DNA from: KBS-96 sp963722585 | Lineage (GTDB): Bacteria; Acidobacteriota; Terriglobia; Bryobacterales; Bryobacteraceae | Direction: 5' to 3' | Length of the DNA: 64,000 nucleotides | NCBI GenBank assembly: GCA_963722585.1 | Contig: CAVRNU010000050.1 | Span: 1-64,000, forward strand | In this document: one piece after another, positions 33,361 through 42,256 of the stretch | How the letters are laid out: each line of letters starts with the position of its first letter | Numbering within the stretch: position 1 is the stretch's first letter | Program-made: the position numbers and the translations under genes | The notes under the pieces: model-generated | The model's input: the letters and a program-made list of their open reading frames with translations, nothing else | The model's database searches: none | What the model was told of the DNA's origin: nothing

Positions 33361-36300
33361 ATGAAACTCCTCTCGTTTTCGATTCCCGGCGTCCTGCTCT
33401 TGGGATGTGTTGCCGCGGCCGGATTACACGCCCAAAGCATGGGTACGGGCACAATTACGGGTCTCGTTACCGATCCATCTGGCGCGATGGTGGCGGGCGC
33501 TCAAATCACCGCTGTCCATCTCGGCACGGGAACGTCCCGCGCGCTCACCACCAACGATCGGGGCAACTATGTGCTCTCGAATCTGCCCATCGGCCAGTAC
33601 CAGATCGTCGCGGAGCGTTCCGGCTTTAAAAAATTCACGCAAGACAACGTTCGCCTCGACGCCGACACCACCGTCACAGTCAATGTCAGTTTGCAGGTCG
33701 GCACGGCTCAGGAAGAGGTCACGGTTTCCTCTGCCCCTCCCGCGATTCAAACGGAGAGCGGCGAGATCGGGAATTTGGTCAGCGGCGCACAGGTCAGCGA
33801 GTTGTCTCTGAACGGCCGGAATTTCTCCCAATTCATCAGCCTTAGTCCCGGGGTAGCGTCGGCGCAGGCCGGGAGGCGGATGGGCCTTGGACAAGAAGGC
33901 AATCCCTTGATGTCTATTAACGGCGGACGAATCAACAACACGAAGTTTACCTTTGACGGCATTCTTGCCATGGATACAGGCGGCAATCGCGGCGTCGATT
34001 TATTCCCTCCTATGGACGCGCTTGCCGAAGTTCAAATCAAGACGAGCAACTGGTCGGCCGATGAGGGCAGCTATGGTTACGGACTGGTGAACGTAATTAC
34101 TAAGTCCGGCGGATCTCAGTTTCATGGAGACCTGTACGAGGTGGTGGGCAACACCGATTTTGACGCCCGCAACTTTTTCGACATCCAGCGCGCTCCGTTT
34201 CACCAGAACATGTTTGGCTTCACGTTCGGCGGACCGATTTACATTCCGCATCACTACAACACCGACAAGTCGAAGACCTTCTTTTTCGTATCCGAGGGAT
34301 GGAATCTACGGCAAGGACCGCAACTGGTGAACTTCACTTCCCCTCCTCAGAGTACATTCACGGCCACAACCCTCACGGTTGCGCAGCGGGACGGCATTTT
34401 CGGAGGCACCATTAAGGACCCGCTGACCGGAAAGCCGTTTCCCAACGGCGTCATTCCGGCGAGCCGCATCGATCCGAACGCAACCGCTCTGCTGAACCTG
34501 TTCTATCCGCTGCCCAACCGGAGCACGAATCCGAACTACGTTGTATCGCCGGACTCCGCGAGCCGGTGGCGCGAGGATCTGGCTCGCCTCGATCAACAGT
34601 TGTCGGAAAAATTCCTGCTTACCTTTCGATACGCACACGACAACTGGTATGAAGATGAAGCGATTTTCGCGCCCTCGAACGCCAGTTTCCCCACGCAGCC
34701 AGGGTTTCTCGGCAAACCGGGATACAACGCGATTGCCCGGCTGACCTGGACACTCAATCCCACTACGGCAAACGTCTTTACGGATGGTTTCTCGCGAAAT
34801 CAGATCATTACTTATCCAACCGGCGCCGCTGCCTCGCGCGTCGGAATCAATATTCCCGAAGTCCTGCCGGGCAATTTGTTTAATGCGCCTCCGGATATTA
34901 CGATCACCGGATACAGCAGCATCGGCATAGGCGCTCCCAATCCCAATTTCAATAACGTGTTCGAGTGGAAGGATGACTTTAGCCACATCGCGGGCAGCCA
35001 CACGCTGAAAGCCGGAGTCGACATTCTGCGGCTTCAGAAGTTCGACTATGGGGCCGTCAATACGCAGGGAGCCTTCACGTTCAACGGCAACTACACGGGA
35101 AATGCGGCGGCCGATTTTCTGGTCGGCGATGCGTTCAACTACACTCAATCCTCGCTCAATCCAAATGGCTATTTTTTCTCGACCGCGTATGAAACGTACT
35201 TTCAGGACGACTGGAAAGTTACGCCCCGCTTGACGCTGAATTTGGGGCTGCGATGGACGATGTTCAAAGCAACTCCCATCGGCTATGAAAAGTACAACAA
35301 CATATCCGGATTCAGTCCGCTGCTGTACAATCCGTCCGAGGCTCCGGTCATCCTCGCCGACGGCGAAATCAAACCGGGCACAGGCAACTTTCTCAACGGC
35401 ATCTTCACGCCCACAAACCTCGGGGGCCAGAATCTTCCGCGAAGCCTGCTTGAAAACCACTACGTCATGCCGGGCCCCCGTTTCGGCTTCGCATGGTCGC
35501 CGTGGGGCGATTCAAAGACCGTCATTCGCGGCGGCTATGGAATCTTTTATCACTGGGACAACAACAACTCGGAAAACTATCGCAACAATCCTCCGTTTAC
35601 TACGTCGGTGAGCATTTATAACACGTCCCTCAGCAATCCAGCGGGAGGAACGCAGCGCATTTTCCCGCCAAATCTTCAGGCCTTCGATGCCAGGAACCTG
35701 TATCCACAGGTGCAGCAATGGAGCTTCGGCGTACAGCGGGAACTACCGGGCCAGATTGTTCTTTCGGTGGCGTACGTCGGCAACCGCGCCGTCCACCTCG
35801 ATCAGCAGCCCAATCTGAATCAGCCGCAGCCGAATCTGGCGGTAGCGCAGGGCACACTCAACGTCAACACCATCCGGCCTTATCTCGGCTATGGAACTAT
35901 CACCTACGACGAACGCAATGCCTCTGCGGCATATAACGCGTTGCAGGTTACAGCCAACCGGCGATTCAGTGCCGGGTTGATGTTCCAGGCGTCGTACACG
36001 TGGTCCCGATCGATTGTCTGGGGATTTGGCCAAAATCCGTTCACGCAGCCCGACGAAGAGGGCCTCAACAGCTACGACCAGCCGCAGAATTTGACCCTCA
36101 GCTATGTGTACGACTTGCCATTCTTTAGGCACAGCAACAATTGGATCGGCAAAACGTTGGGCGGCTGGGAGACGAGCGGAGACGCGACTTTCGCGAGCGG
36201 CTTCCCATTTACCGTGACGGTTTCAGCAGACCGCGCCGGCGTTGGCGGCGGAACGCAGCGGCCCAATGTCGATGGCCCGCTCGACATCACGGGAAACGTT

Positions 36301-36594
36301 TTCGGTTATTTCAACACCTCGGCCTTCGCGCTCGAGCCTCTCGGCACATTTGGCAACGAGGGCAGCAACATCGTGCGCGGCCCCGGAATCACCAACGACT
36401 TCACCATGAATTTCTACCGCAACTTTGCCATCCGCGAGAGCGTTCAACTGCGAATTGGCGGCGAGTTCTTCAACATTTTCAATCACCCGAATTTCTCGAC
36501 AGTTGGGAGCGTCTTCGGGTCGCCCACATTCGGGAACATAACCGCCGCACTCGATCCCCGCCACATTCAGTTCAGCGCACGGCTGAGTTTTTAG
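33361..36594 (+). CDS. Oar-like TonB-dependent receptor
   Basis: A 1077-residue outer-membrane protein. Signal peptide 1-24 (ending LHAQS), then a carboxypeptidase-regulatory-like domain (about 28-115: GTITGLVTDPSGAMVAGAQI) and a TonB plug (about 120-260: EEVTVSSAPPAIQTESGE, SLNGRNFSQFISLSPG). A very long beta-barrel follows, ending in an aromatic-terminal strand (IQFSARLSF). The class is abundant in Solibacteres and is thought to import large glycans or other bulky substrates with energy from TonB. No SusD-like partner is nearby. A GGGGG tract six bases before ATG may act as ribosome binding site. A MITE-like element lies immediately after the stop codon. Confidence 0.93.
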   Translation: MKLLSFSIPGVLLLGCVAAAGLHAQSMGTGTITGLVTDPSGAMVAGAQITAVHLGTGTSRALTTNDRGNYVLSNLPIGQYQIVAERSGFKKFTQDNVRLDADTTVTVNVSLQVGTAQEEVTVSSAPPAIQTESGEIGNLVSGAQVSELSLNGRNFSQFISLSPGVASAQAGRRMGLGQEGNPLMSINGGRINNTKFTFDGILAMDTGGNRGVDLFPPMDALAEVQIKTSNWSADEGSYGYGLVNVITKSGGSQFHGDLYEVVGNTDFDARNFFDIQRAPFHQNMFGFTFGGPIYIPHHYNTDKSKTFFFVSEGWNLRQGPQLVNFTSPPQSTFTATTLTVAQRDGIFGGTIKDPLTGKPFPNGVIPASRIDPNATALLNLFYPLPNRSTNPNYVVSPDSASRWREDLARLDQQLSEKFLLTFRYAHDNWYEDEAIFAPSNASFPTQPGFLGKPGYNAIARLTWTLNPTTANVFTDGFSRNQIITYPTGAAASRVGINIPEVLPGNLFNAPPDITITGYSSIGIGAPNPNFNNVFEWKDDFSHIAGSHTLKAGVDILRLQKFDYGAVNTQGAFTFNGNYTGNAAADFLVGDAFNYTQSSLNPNGYFFSTAYETYFQDDWKVTPRLTLNLGLRWTMFKATPIGYEKYNNISGFSPLLYNPSEAPVILADGEIKPGTGNFLNGIFTPTNLGGQNLPRSLLENHYVMPGPRFGFAWSPWGDSKTVIRGGYGIFYHWDNNNSENYRNNPPFTTSVSIYNTSLSNPAGGTQRIFPPNLQAFDARNLYPQVQQWSFGVQRELPGQIVLSVAYVGNRAVHLDQQPNLNQPQPNLAVAQGTLNVNTIRPYLGYGTITYDERNASAAYNALQVTANRRFSAGLMFQASYTWSRSIVWGFGQNPFTQPDEEGLNSYDQPQNLTLSYVYDLPFFRHSNNWIGKTLGGWETSGDATFASGFPFTVTVSADRAGVGGGTQRPNVDGPLDITGNVFGYFNTSAFALEPLGTFGNEGSNIVRGPGITNDFTMNFYRNFAIRESVQLRIGGEFFNIFNHPNFSTVGSVFGSPTFGNITAALDPRHIQFSARLSF
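36587..36594. repeat. Direct repeat left of the small element
   Basis: GTTTTTAG, overlapping the stop codon of the TonB receptor gene; repeated exactly at 36719-36726. Probable 7-8 bp target duplication; the first G may belong to the element end. Confidence 0.6.
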
Positions 36595-36718
36595 GAGCCT
36601 GTGGCAGAAGTCTTCGAAGGCCGGGGACGCAGGCGAAAGCGCCTTCGCCACCACGCCACCTCAACCGTTTGCAAGTGCTGTGGGGCAGGCATTCAGTCTG
36701 CCTGGACTTCTGCCACAG
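36595..36718 (+). mobile_element. MITE-like non-coding inverted-repeat element
   Basis: About 124 bp with no coding capacity. CCTGTGGCAGAAGTC (36598-36612) is repeated perfectly inverted at 36705-36719, giving 15-bp ends. Inside is a second hairpin formed by GGCAGGC and GTCTGCC (36685-36703), like a REP unit. The element is flanked by GTTTTTAG on both sides and sits directly after the receptor stop codon, so it may also serve as a terminator. The right half occurs again at 30864-30912, and a 12-base match to its end is found at 47671-47682. A transposase acting in trans is presumed; none with similar ends is in the window. Confidence 0.75.
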
Positions 36719-36726
36719 GTTTTTAG
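36719..36726. repeat. Direct repeat right of the small element
   Basis: GTTTTTAG, identical to 36587-36594; together they look like a target-site duplication of the MITE-like element. Confidence 0.6.
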
Positions 36727-36794
36727 CGCCTAGTAATCTGTTGTAAGGTGCTTCTTCGTTCGAATTCCGCGATCGCCGGAACTTGTCACTGCAT

Positions 36795-37460
36795 ATGACT
36801 TCCGACGCGATCTCCCAAATCCTTCTGATTCTATGGATGACCGCGCTGGGCTGCCTCCTGATTCGTCTGCTGGTCCTTCGTCTGCACCACTCTCATTTGC
36901 TGTTCACCGTTTCGTGCGGACTTGATCTGGCGTTCGGAATCGCGACGCTGCGGTATGGAATTGCTTCACAAGCATCCGCGAGCTTAGGGCTGCTGGGAGA
37001 CACGATGGATGTGTTCCTGACGCCATCGGTTGCGGCGGAATTGTTCGGCCCGGCAGGCGCCTTCGAAGCATATCCGGCCCGGCAAGTTACTCCACTGATT
37101 CTCACTCTGCTGGCCGGGGTGGGCATCGAGGTGTTCCTTGCCACCAGCCCGGACCAGGAATCGTTTCAATCGGCCTCGGTGTTGGCGTTCATCGCCGACA
37201 CCATCGTTACCCTGCTCGTTATCTCCTACATCGTCCGCAAAACAAGGCAGCACGATACGGCGGTAGAACGAAACTCTCTGTGGCTGCGAAGGCTCTTTGC
37301 TGTCGAGTTAGTCGCTGGAGCCATACGGAGCTTGATTGGGCCGTTTCTCGCCCCTCAAGTAGCCCTGCTGGATGTTTTGTTCTTTAGCGTCTGTCTGGTG
37401 GCAACCGCCGTTTGTACGTTCGCGCTGAGGAAGCCTCCGCCGGCCCCCGCAAGTTTATAG
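36795..37460 (+). CDS. Polytopic membrane protein, unknown function
   Basis: A 221-residue protein with about six predicted transmembrane helices: ISQILLILWMTALGCLLIRL, HLLFTVSCGLDLAFGIATL, TPLILTLLAGVGIEVFLAT, VLAFIADTIVTLLVISYIV, LFAVELVAGAIRSLIG and VLFFSVCLVATAVCTFAL. No family motif is recognised. The start is uncertain: the ATG at 36795, or a TTG at 36783 adding four residues. It stands alone between the MITE-like element and the convergent secreted protein gene. Confidence 0.65.
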   Translation: MTSDAISQILLILWMTALGCLLIRLLVLRLHHSHLLFTVSCGLDLAFGIATLRYGIASQASASLGLLGDTMDVFLTPSVAAELFGPAGAFEAYPARQVTPLILTLLAGVGIEVFLATSPDQESFQSASVLAFIADTIVTLLVISYIVRKTRQHDTAVERNSLWLRRLFAVELVAGAIRSLIGPFLAPQVALLDVLFFSVCLVATAVCTFALRKPPPAPASL

Positions 37461-37547
37461 AGACGCCCTGGGAGCGGCGGCGCGAAAAAAGAAGGCTGCC
37501 AAGCCTGTTCCGGCGTCAGCAGCCCGGGATAGAAATCCGTTTGCCGG

Positions 37548-38714
37548 TTAGCGGCGGAAGCCGCCGCGATAACCACCGTAGCCTCGATAGCCGTAGAAGC
37601 CTCCATAATAGCGAGGTCCATAGTAGAAGCCCGGTCCGCCCCAGAAGTAGAAGCTGGGTCCCCAATAGGGATAGTAATAGGCAGGAGCATAGCCGCCGTA
37701 ATAGTAGGCCGGCGGAGGAGGCGCTCCAACCGGCGCGGAGGCATATGCCGGAGGTTGACTCATCGGCGGCTGACTGTAGTCTTGCGGCTCGACGTACCGG
37801 AAGGCTTGCGGAGCGTGTTCGGTTGATATCGTCACGGGCGCTTCCACGCGGAACGTCAGAACCGATTCGGGCGGAATGATCGTAGGCCGGCCGCGCGTCA
37901 AGAGAACGCCAATAATACCTGCCGCCGCGCCTGCGCCAGCGCCGATTGCCGCTCCCCGTCCCCAATCCGCGGCAGCTCCCACAGCTGCGCCCAAAGCTGT
38001 TGTTCCCGCCACGGCGCCTGCGTCGCGGCCCACTGAAGTGGGTCCGCGCCAGTTAATGAACTGCGATTGAATGGGAACCTGCTGCCCGTCGACCAACGTG
38101 AGGTCGGTCAATTGAATACGGAGTTTCGACGTGCCTTCTACGCGTCCCGCCTTCTCCGCCTCCACCACTCGCCCACCCAGGGTCTGGCCGCTCTGGGCAA
38201 CGACGACGCCATTGACAATCACAGGGTTGGCCAAAGTGGCTGAGAAAGCATCGCCCGGATGATTCTTATCGGAAGAAAGTGTCTGATTCAGGCGTACAGT
38301 GACGTATGTGCCTTGCGGCAGAGTTAACCGCGCTGGCACAGGGCCTGACGGAGGGGGCGCCGGTTGGTATCCGCCATTTTGTCCGTAAGGCGGCGCGCCC
38401 GCGGGATAGCCGCCATAGGGCGGCCCGTAACCCGGATTCTGTTGCGGATTCTGTCCGCTCCCTGGATCGCTCGCGTATGGAGGAGGTGCCGGACTATTTT
38501 GACCTGTCGGCGCACTTCCCTGGGGACCGTTGGCCTGCGGCCATCCACCACCTGCCGGAGCAGACTGTGCGGACGGCGCGCTGGAGGGAGCATTGCTCGC
38601 CGGAGCATTGCTCGATGGCTCTTGCGACAGCGCCAAACCGGCCGTTATCACTGCGCATAAAGAAGCGCGGACAACCCTGCCGGAGGTGAAATTGGTAAGA
38701 AAAGAGCGTTTCAT
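37548..38714 (-). CDS. Secreted Pro/Tyr/Gly-rich protein with glycine zipper
   Basis: A 388-residue exported protein. Signal-like segment (VVRASLCAVITAGLALS) from the ATG at 38714, which has GAGGTG six bases upstream. Then a Pro/Ser/Gln-rich linker (about 35-125), a conserved beta-rich core with LTLPQGTYVTVRLNQTLSSD and GQTLGGRVVEAEKAGRVEG (about 130-215), a Gly/Ala zipper (VGAAADWGRGAAIGAGAGAA), and a tail dense in Tyr, Gly and Pro (YYYGGYAPAYYYPYWG). The core is the 'TrbI/conjugation-like' barrel fold often seen in acidobacterial secreted proteins. The tail resembles surface or matrix proteins. Role unknown. Confidence 0.75.
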   Translation of the reverse strand: MKRSFLTNFTSGRVVRASLCAVITAGLALSQEPSSNAPASNAPSSAPSAQSAPAGGGWPQANGPQGSAPTGQNSPAPPPYASDPGSGQNPQQNPGYGPPYGGYPAGAPPYGQNGGYQPAPPPSGPVPARLTLPQGTYVTVRLNQTLSSDKNHPGDAFSATLANPVIVNGVVVAQSGQTLGGRVVEAEKAGRVEGTSKLRIQLTDLTLVDGQQVPIQSQFINWRGPTSVGRDAGAVAGTTALGAAVGAAADWGRGAAIGAGAGAAAGIIGVLLTRGRPTIIPPESVLTFRVEAPVTISTEHAPQAFRYVEPQDYSQPPMSQPPAYASAPVGAPPPPAYYYGGYAPAYYYPYWGPSFYFWGGPGFYYGPRYYGGFYGYRGYGGYRGGFRR

Positions 38715-38830
38715 ATGAGCACCTCGACCCAAGGTCGGGCACTCATAAAGTAGCACGCCGGGTACCATTCGCAAAATCCGTTGTAAGTGCTTGGTTTAGG
38801 GGGACTTCTCCCTGAACCCCATGGTCATTT

Positions 38831-39070
38831 TCAGCCGGGCTTGGTGAATTTCAACCACTGCGGCGAAATGCCGAAAATCTCCATGGGGCAGCTTAGTTCC
38901 GTGCCATCGATCGTATGATCCGGGCGCTCGCCGCTCAAGCACCGGCGGGCGATGTCGCGTAACTCCTTGCTGGCGCCCCTCGAAATGGCAATGTCATAGC
39001 GCAACTGAAGGAGGTGCAAGCAAATATCCGGGGATCGCGTGGCACTTCTGTTGCCAGTGGTCATCAGCAC
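38831..39070 (-). CDS. Possible small protein
   Basis: A 79-codon frame from a GTG (an ATG lies two codons later). The product is predicted helical (DICLHLLQLRYDIAISRG, KELRDIARRCLSG) and resembles no family I know. No ribosome binding site is evident. It occupies an otherwise empty 480-base stretch between two coding regions, so it is listed with low confidence. Confidence 0.3.
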   Translation of the reverse strand: MLMTTGNRSATRSPDICLHLLQLRYDIAISRGASKELRDIARRCLSGERPDHTIDGTELSCPMEIFGISPQWLKFTKPG

Positions 39071-39170
39071 GGAACTTTGATTGGGTGACAGATAAAAAAG
39101 ATTGGAATCGCATTAGGACTTCCGCGCGTTTTTTTCGCCTTTATGAGCGCAAGGTCAAAGTCAGCTAAGA

Positions 39171-39195
39171 GGATGCCCTAAGCGACAGGGCATCC
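39171..39195. repeat. Perfect 9-bp hairpin
   Basis: GGATGCCCT (39171-39179), a seven-base loop and AGGGCATCC (39187-39195). It precedes the methyltransferase remnant by a few bases. It could be a terminator or a footprint of an earlier insertion; there is no T tract directly after it on either strand. Confidence 0.45.
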
Positions 39196-39210
39196 AAAGG
39201 GGAAAGTGGC

Positions 39211-39985
39211 ATGTCGGTGCACCTCGGGTGGTCTTCGTATGCGGCGGTTTGGCTGAGCGATATTCCTGCGCGCGTTCCGGGCATTTCATTCCGATCCGCA
39301 CTACCGGCCCCGAGCGCGCCGCTTTCCAACGCCAGGCTGCAGAAGATTGGGAAGCTTTCCTCTCTTTGCGTGCCGGCGAATTGCGGCTTGGTGGCCGCCT
39401 GGTTGTCGTGCTGCCCGCTCTTAATGAGGACGGAGTATCGGGACTCGAAGATTTGACGGACCATGCGAACTCTGTACTCGCGGAGATGGTCGATGAGGGA
39501 ACCATCCGTGCGGAAGAACGCGAGCGAATGGTGCTGGGAGCTTGTCCGAGGCGGAGGTGCGATCTTCTCGCGCCGTTCCAAGCCAACGGACACCTCCAGG
39601 GCCTGATCGCGGAATGCTGCGAACTCGTCTCGCTTCCAGGCTGCGCATGGGCTGACTACGAACGCGACGGGAACAAGGAGCCTCTGGCTACCAAGCATGC
39701 CCTATTCTTCCGCGCGATTTTTGTTCCATTGTTGGCGCTCGGCCTCACGGAGGCTCACAACCCGGAACAACGGCGCCTGTTCGCTGACCGATTTGAGGAC
39801 GGACTAAGGCGGCGTCTCGCGAAGGAGCCGGCGCCGTTGCACTGGTTCGTCCAAATCCTCGTTCTTCGCAAGGGGCGGCTTCGATTACACAGGTGCGGAT
39901 TGGGTTGGCTAGATGACCGAGGCCGGCTTCCGCGAAATTCGCGTGGAACAGCTGGTGGGCCCGTACTCGATGATGGTCGGCATTA
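39211..39985 (+). pseudogene. Broken SAM-dependent methyltransferase gene(s)
   Basis: Three frames carry the sense. SVHLGWSSYAAVWLSDIPAR lies in the frame starting at 39211, then near 39283 a shift leads to HFIPIRTTGPERAAFQRQAA and GELRLGGRLVVVLPALNEDG. That frame runs on through MVDEGTIRAEERERMVLGA to HWFVQILVLRKG (about 39870). This is the second half of a SABATH-like small-molecule methyltransferase; the SAM-binding N-terminal half is missing. After 39875 a third frame reads FDYTGADWVG-stop-MTEAGFREIRVEQLVGPYSM to a stop at 39985, the tail of another O-methyltransferase. The locus is thus a truncated, frameshifted fossil of one or two methyltransferases. Confidence 0.7.
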
Positions 39986-40057
39986 GGTGACCTCACACGA
40001 CATCGAGGACGCTTGTGGTCGGCCTCGTTTGAAAGCGATGTTACTGGAGAGTTCCAA

Positions 40058-41344
40058 ATGAAGAATGAACGCCAAAGTATCTTCTATGGTTGGTGGGTGG
40101 TGCTGACGGCGGCAGTGGGACAGTTCTGGGGCGCGCCCATCACGGTTTTCTCTTTCAGTGTGTTCCTCAAGCCACTCATGCGGGACTTCCATGCTGGCCG
40201 TGCAGCTGTTTCGCTGGCTTACACTCTGCATCTTATCGTGGGCGCGATCAGCGCTCCGCTAATGGGATGGCTGATCGATCGATACCGGGCGCGCAGAGTG
40301 ATTCTGCCGGCCACCGCGGTGTTTGGCTTGATTCTGCTCTCCATCAATTTCTATTCAGTCAGCATCCGGCAATTCTACTTTCTCTATGCCGTGTCAGGAC
40401 CATTCGTGCACGGCGTCGGCCCTATACCCTATGGCAGCGTGATCTCTCACTGGTTTGACAGGCGCAGAGGACTTGCGCTCGGTTTGATGATGTTCGGAAT
40501 CGGTTCTGGAGCGATGATCATGCCCTCCTTCGCGCAACAGCTAATTACCATGTTTGGCTGGCGCGCGGCGTACGCGATTCTTGGCTCCGCGGTTCTACTT
40601 ATTTCCGTGCCGGTAGTAGGCGCGTTTCTCAAAGAGAATCCCCGGGACCTGGGGCTCTTGCCCGATGGAGCGCGATTTCGAGACTCGAGAGCCCCTGCCG
40701 ACGCTGATGAGCTGGGTCTGAGTATGTATGGTGCATGGCACAGTCCAATCCTTTGGCTTATGCTGTGCGCGTTTTTCTTGGCGGCCGCAAGCGTGCAAGG
40801 CTGTCTCGTTCATATGGCCGCAATGCTCACCGACCGGGGAATCACTGCCCGATCAGCGGCTCTGGGAAGTTCGTTGATGGGCGCTGCTGTGCTAATTGGT
40901 CGAGTAGGTACGGGCTACTTGCTTGACCGATTCTTTGCCCCGCGCGTGGCGGCTCTCCTCTTTGGAGGCGCCACCCTTGGAATTAGTCTGCTTTGGTTGG
41001 GCGGCGCGACGGGAGTGGTGTTCGCCGGCGCATTCCTCGCCGGGCTCGGCCTGGGAGCGGAAGTCGACATCATCGCGTACTTAATCAGCCGCTATTTTGG
41101 TCTTCGTTCCTTTGCGACGCTCTACAGCTTCGCCTTTGGGGCTTTCCTTTTGGCAGGCGCATTGGGCCCTCTCGCGATGGGCGCAGGTTTTGATCTGACG
41201 GGCTCCTATCGTGCGCCTCTTGCTGCGCTCTTTATATCGACTCTGTTTGCAACTGTGCTGATAACCCGCCTGGGACCGTACCGTTACCACGTACACGAGT
41301 CGGACGAGAACGAACAAGGGCTGCGAGTTCAAGTGGCGGGCTGA
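40058..41344 (+). CDS. MFS transporter, oxalate/formate or monocarboxylate type
   Basis: A 428-residue, 12-helix major facilitator. YGWWVVLTAAVGQFWGAPIT at the N-terminus and GWLIDRYRARRVILP (the loop 2-3 signature) are typical of the OFA/monocarboxylate-porter branch; HWFDRRRGLALGLMMFGIGS is the loop 4-5 region. The ATG at 40058 has GGAGA eight bases upstream; the 15 upstream residues of the longer frame are ignored. The substrate is probably a small carboxylate. It stands apart from its convergent Nif3-like neighbour by only 15 bases. Confidence 0.85.
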   Translation: MKNERQSIFYGWWVVLTAAVGQFWGAPITVFSFSVFLKPLMRDFHAGRAAVSLAYTLHLIVGAISAPLMGWLIDRYRARRVILPATAVFGLILLSINFYSVSIRQFYFLYAVSGPFVHGVGPIPYGSVISHWFDRRRGLALGLMMFGIGSGAMIMPSFAQQLITMFGWRAAYAILGSAVLLISVPVVGAFLKENPRDLGLLPDGARFRDSRAPADADELGLSMYGAWHSPILWLMLCAFFLAAASVQGCLVHMAAMLTDRGITARSAALGSSLMGAAVLIGRVGTGYLLDRFFAPRVAALLFGGATLGISLLWLGGATGVVFAGAFLAGLGLGAEVDIIAYLISRYFGLRSFATLYSFAFGAFLLAGALGPLAMGAGFDLTGSYRAPLAALFISTLFATVLITRLGPYRYHVHESDENEQGLRVQVAG

Positions 41345-41359
41345 GTTGCCGTGCACAGG

Positions 41360-42256
41360 CTACGGCATCCAGAACGGCTCGGCCGTCGGAACAAATATTA
41401 CCGGAACTCCGCTGACAAACGTCTTCAACCATTCCGCGCAGCTCGCCATCCCCGCCTGTTCTGAGGGAATGTGCCCCATCAGGATCAGTGCCTTCCGGCG
41501 ACCCTCCGCAGCCGCATCGCTAACGTATTCAATCGTCTCCCACTCCGGCACTTCGCCAATCACGAGCACTTCAACGTCGTCTCTTCTCAGGAACTGTAAG
41601 TGCCGCTCGGTGCCCGCCGCGCCTGGCATCATCGCTACCTTAGTCACCTCCAGGTCCGGATTCCCAACCACGCGCAGAACTTTAATTCCAATTCGATCCT
41701 GGACGCTCTTCGACAATTCGCGCAATGTCGTCGGCGGCAGCACAAACAGATTCGGCACGTCTTTTCGCTCATAAGGTTCCCAACTCAGCGCGTGTGCCAT
41801 GCCGCTCAAAATCCCGTCCGGTCGCCGCATGTGCCAATGATCGTGAAAACGCCACACCACAAGGTGATGCTCCCTAATGAACTCTTCTTTCTCGCGCCAG
41901 ACCGGATCGTTGGCCGCTTCGAACGATTCCGTCTTATCTTCGTGACTATAGAACGTCGGCTCATGCGTGATAATCAGGTTGGCGCCCTGCGCGGACGCCC
42001 GTTTCAGCACGTCAAAGGTCGCCATCATGGTGGTGGCAATCCCAATCACCTGTGTATCCGGATCTCCCGCTTTAAACGTATCCACGGTCTTTCCGTTCCA
42101 AGCGACACCGCTGTGCTGCTGAATCAGACTCACAATCTGCCGCGCCGTCGGCGCCTTTCCCTGCTGGGCTTTCAGCGCGCCTGCCGCCAAGACCAAAAGA
42201 AAAGTTATGCTCTTCAAGCGCCTATCGTAACCCACCGAAGCAGCGGCGCCCGTCAC
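41360..42256 (-). CDS. Exported Nif3-like dinuclear metal protein
   Basis: A 298-residue Nif3/YbgI-family protein. Metal-ligand type motifs are IITHEPTFYSHED (His about 95), FHDHWHM (about 138-142) and a C-terminal GHIPSEQAGMASCAEWL, in place of the usual HxxSE. An N-terminal hydrophobic segment (LKSITFLLVLAAGALKAQQ) looks like a signal peptide, which is unusual because Nif3 proteins are normally cytoplasmic. The GTG start overlaps the ADOP permease stop (GTGA), so translation is coupled. Nif3 proteins have been linked to GTP cyclohydrolase-like and DNA/nucleotide chemistry; no firm function exists. A TTG at 42217 would remove 13 residues but keep the signal. Confidence 0.8.
   Translation of the reverse strand: MTGAAASVGYDRRLKSITFLLVLAAGALKAQQGKAPTARQIVSLIQQHSGVAWNGKTVDTFKAGDPDTQVIGIATTMMATFDVLKRASAQGANLIITHEPTFYSHEDKTESFEAANDPVWREKEEFIREHHLVVWRFHDHWHMRRPDGILSGMAHALSWEPYERKDVPNLFVLPPTTLRELSKSVQDRIGIKVLRVVGNPDLEVTKVAMMPGAAGTERHLQFLRRDDVEVLVIGEVPEWETIEYVSDAAAEGRRKALILMGHIPSEQAGMASCAEWLKTFVSGVPVIFVPTAEPFWMP

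Noticed and set aside
34306..35460. 384-codon minus-strand frame
   Set aside because: Antisense shadow of the TonB receptor; composition typical of a shadow frame.
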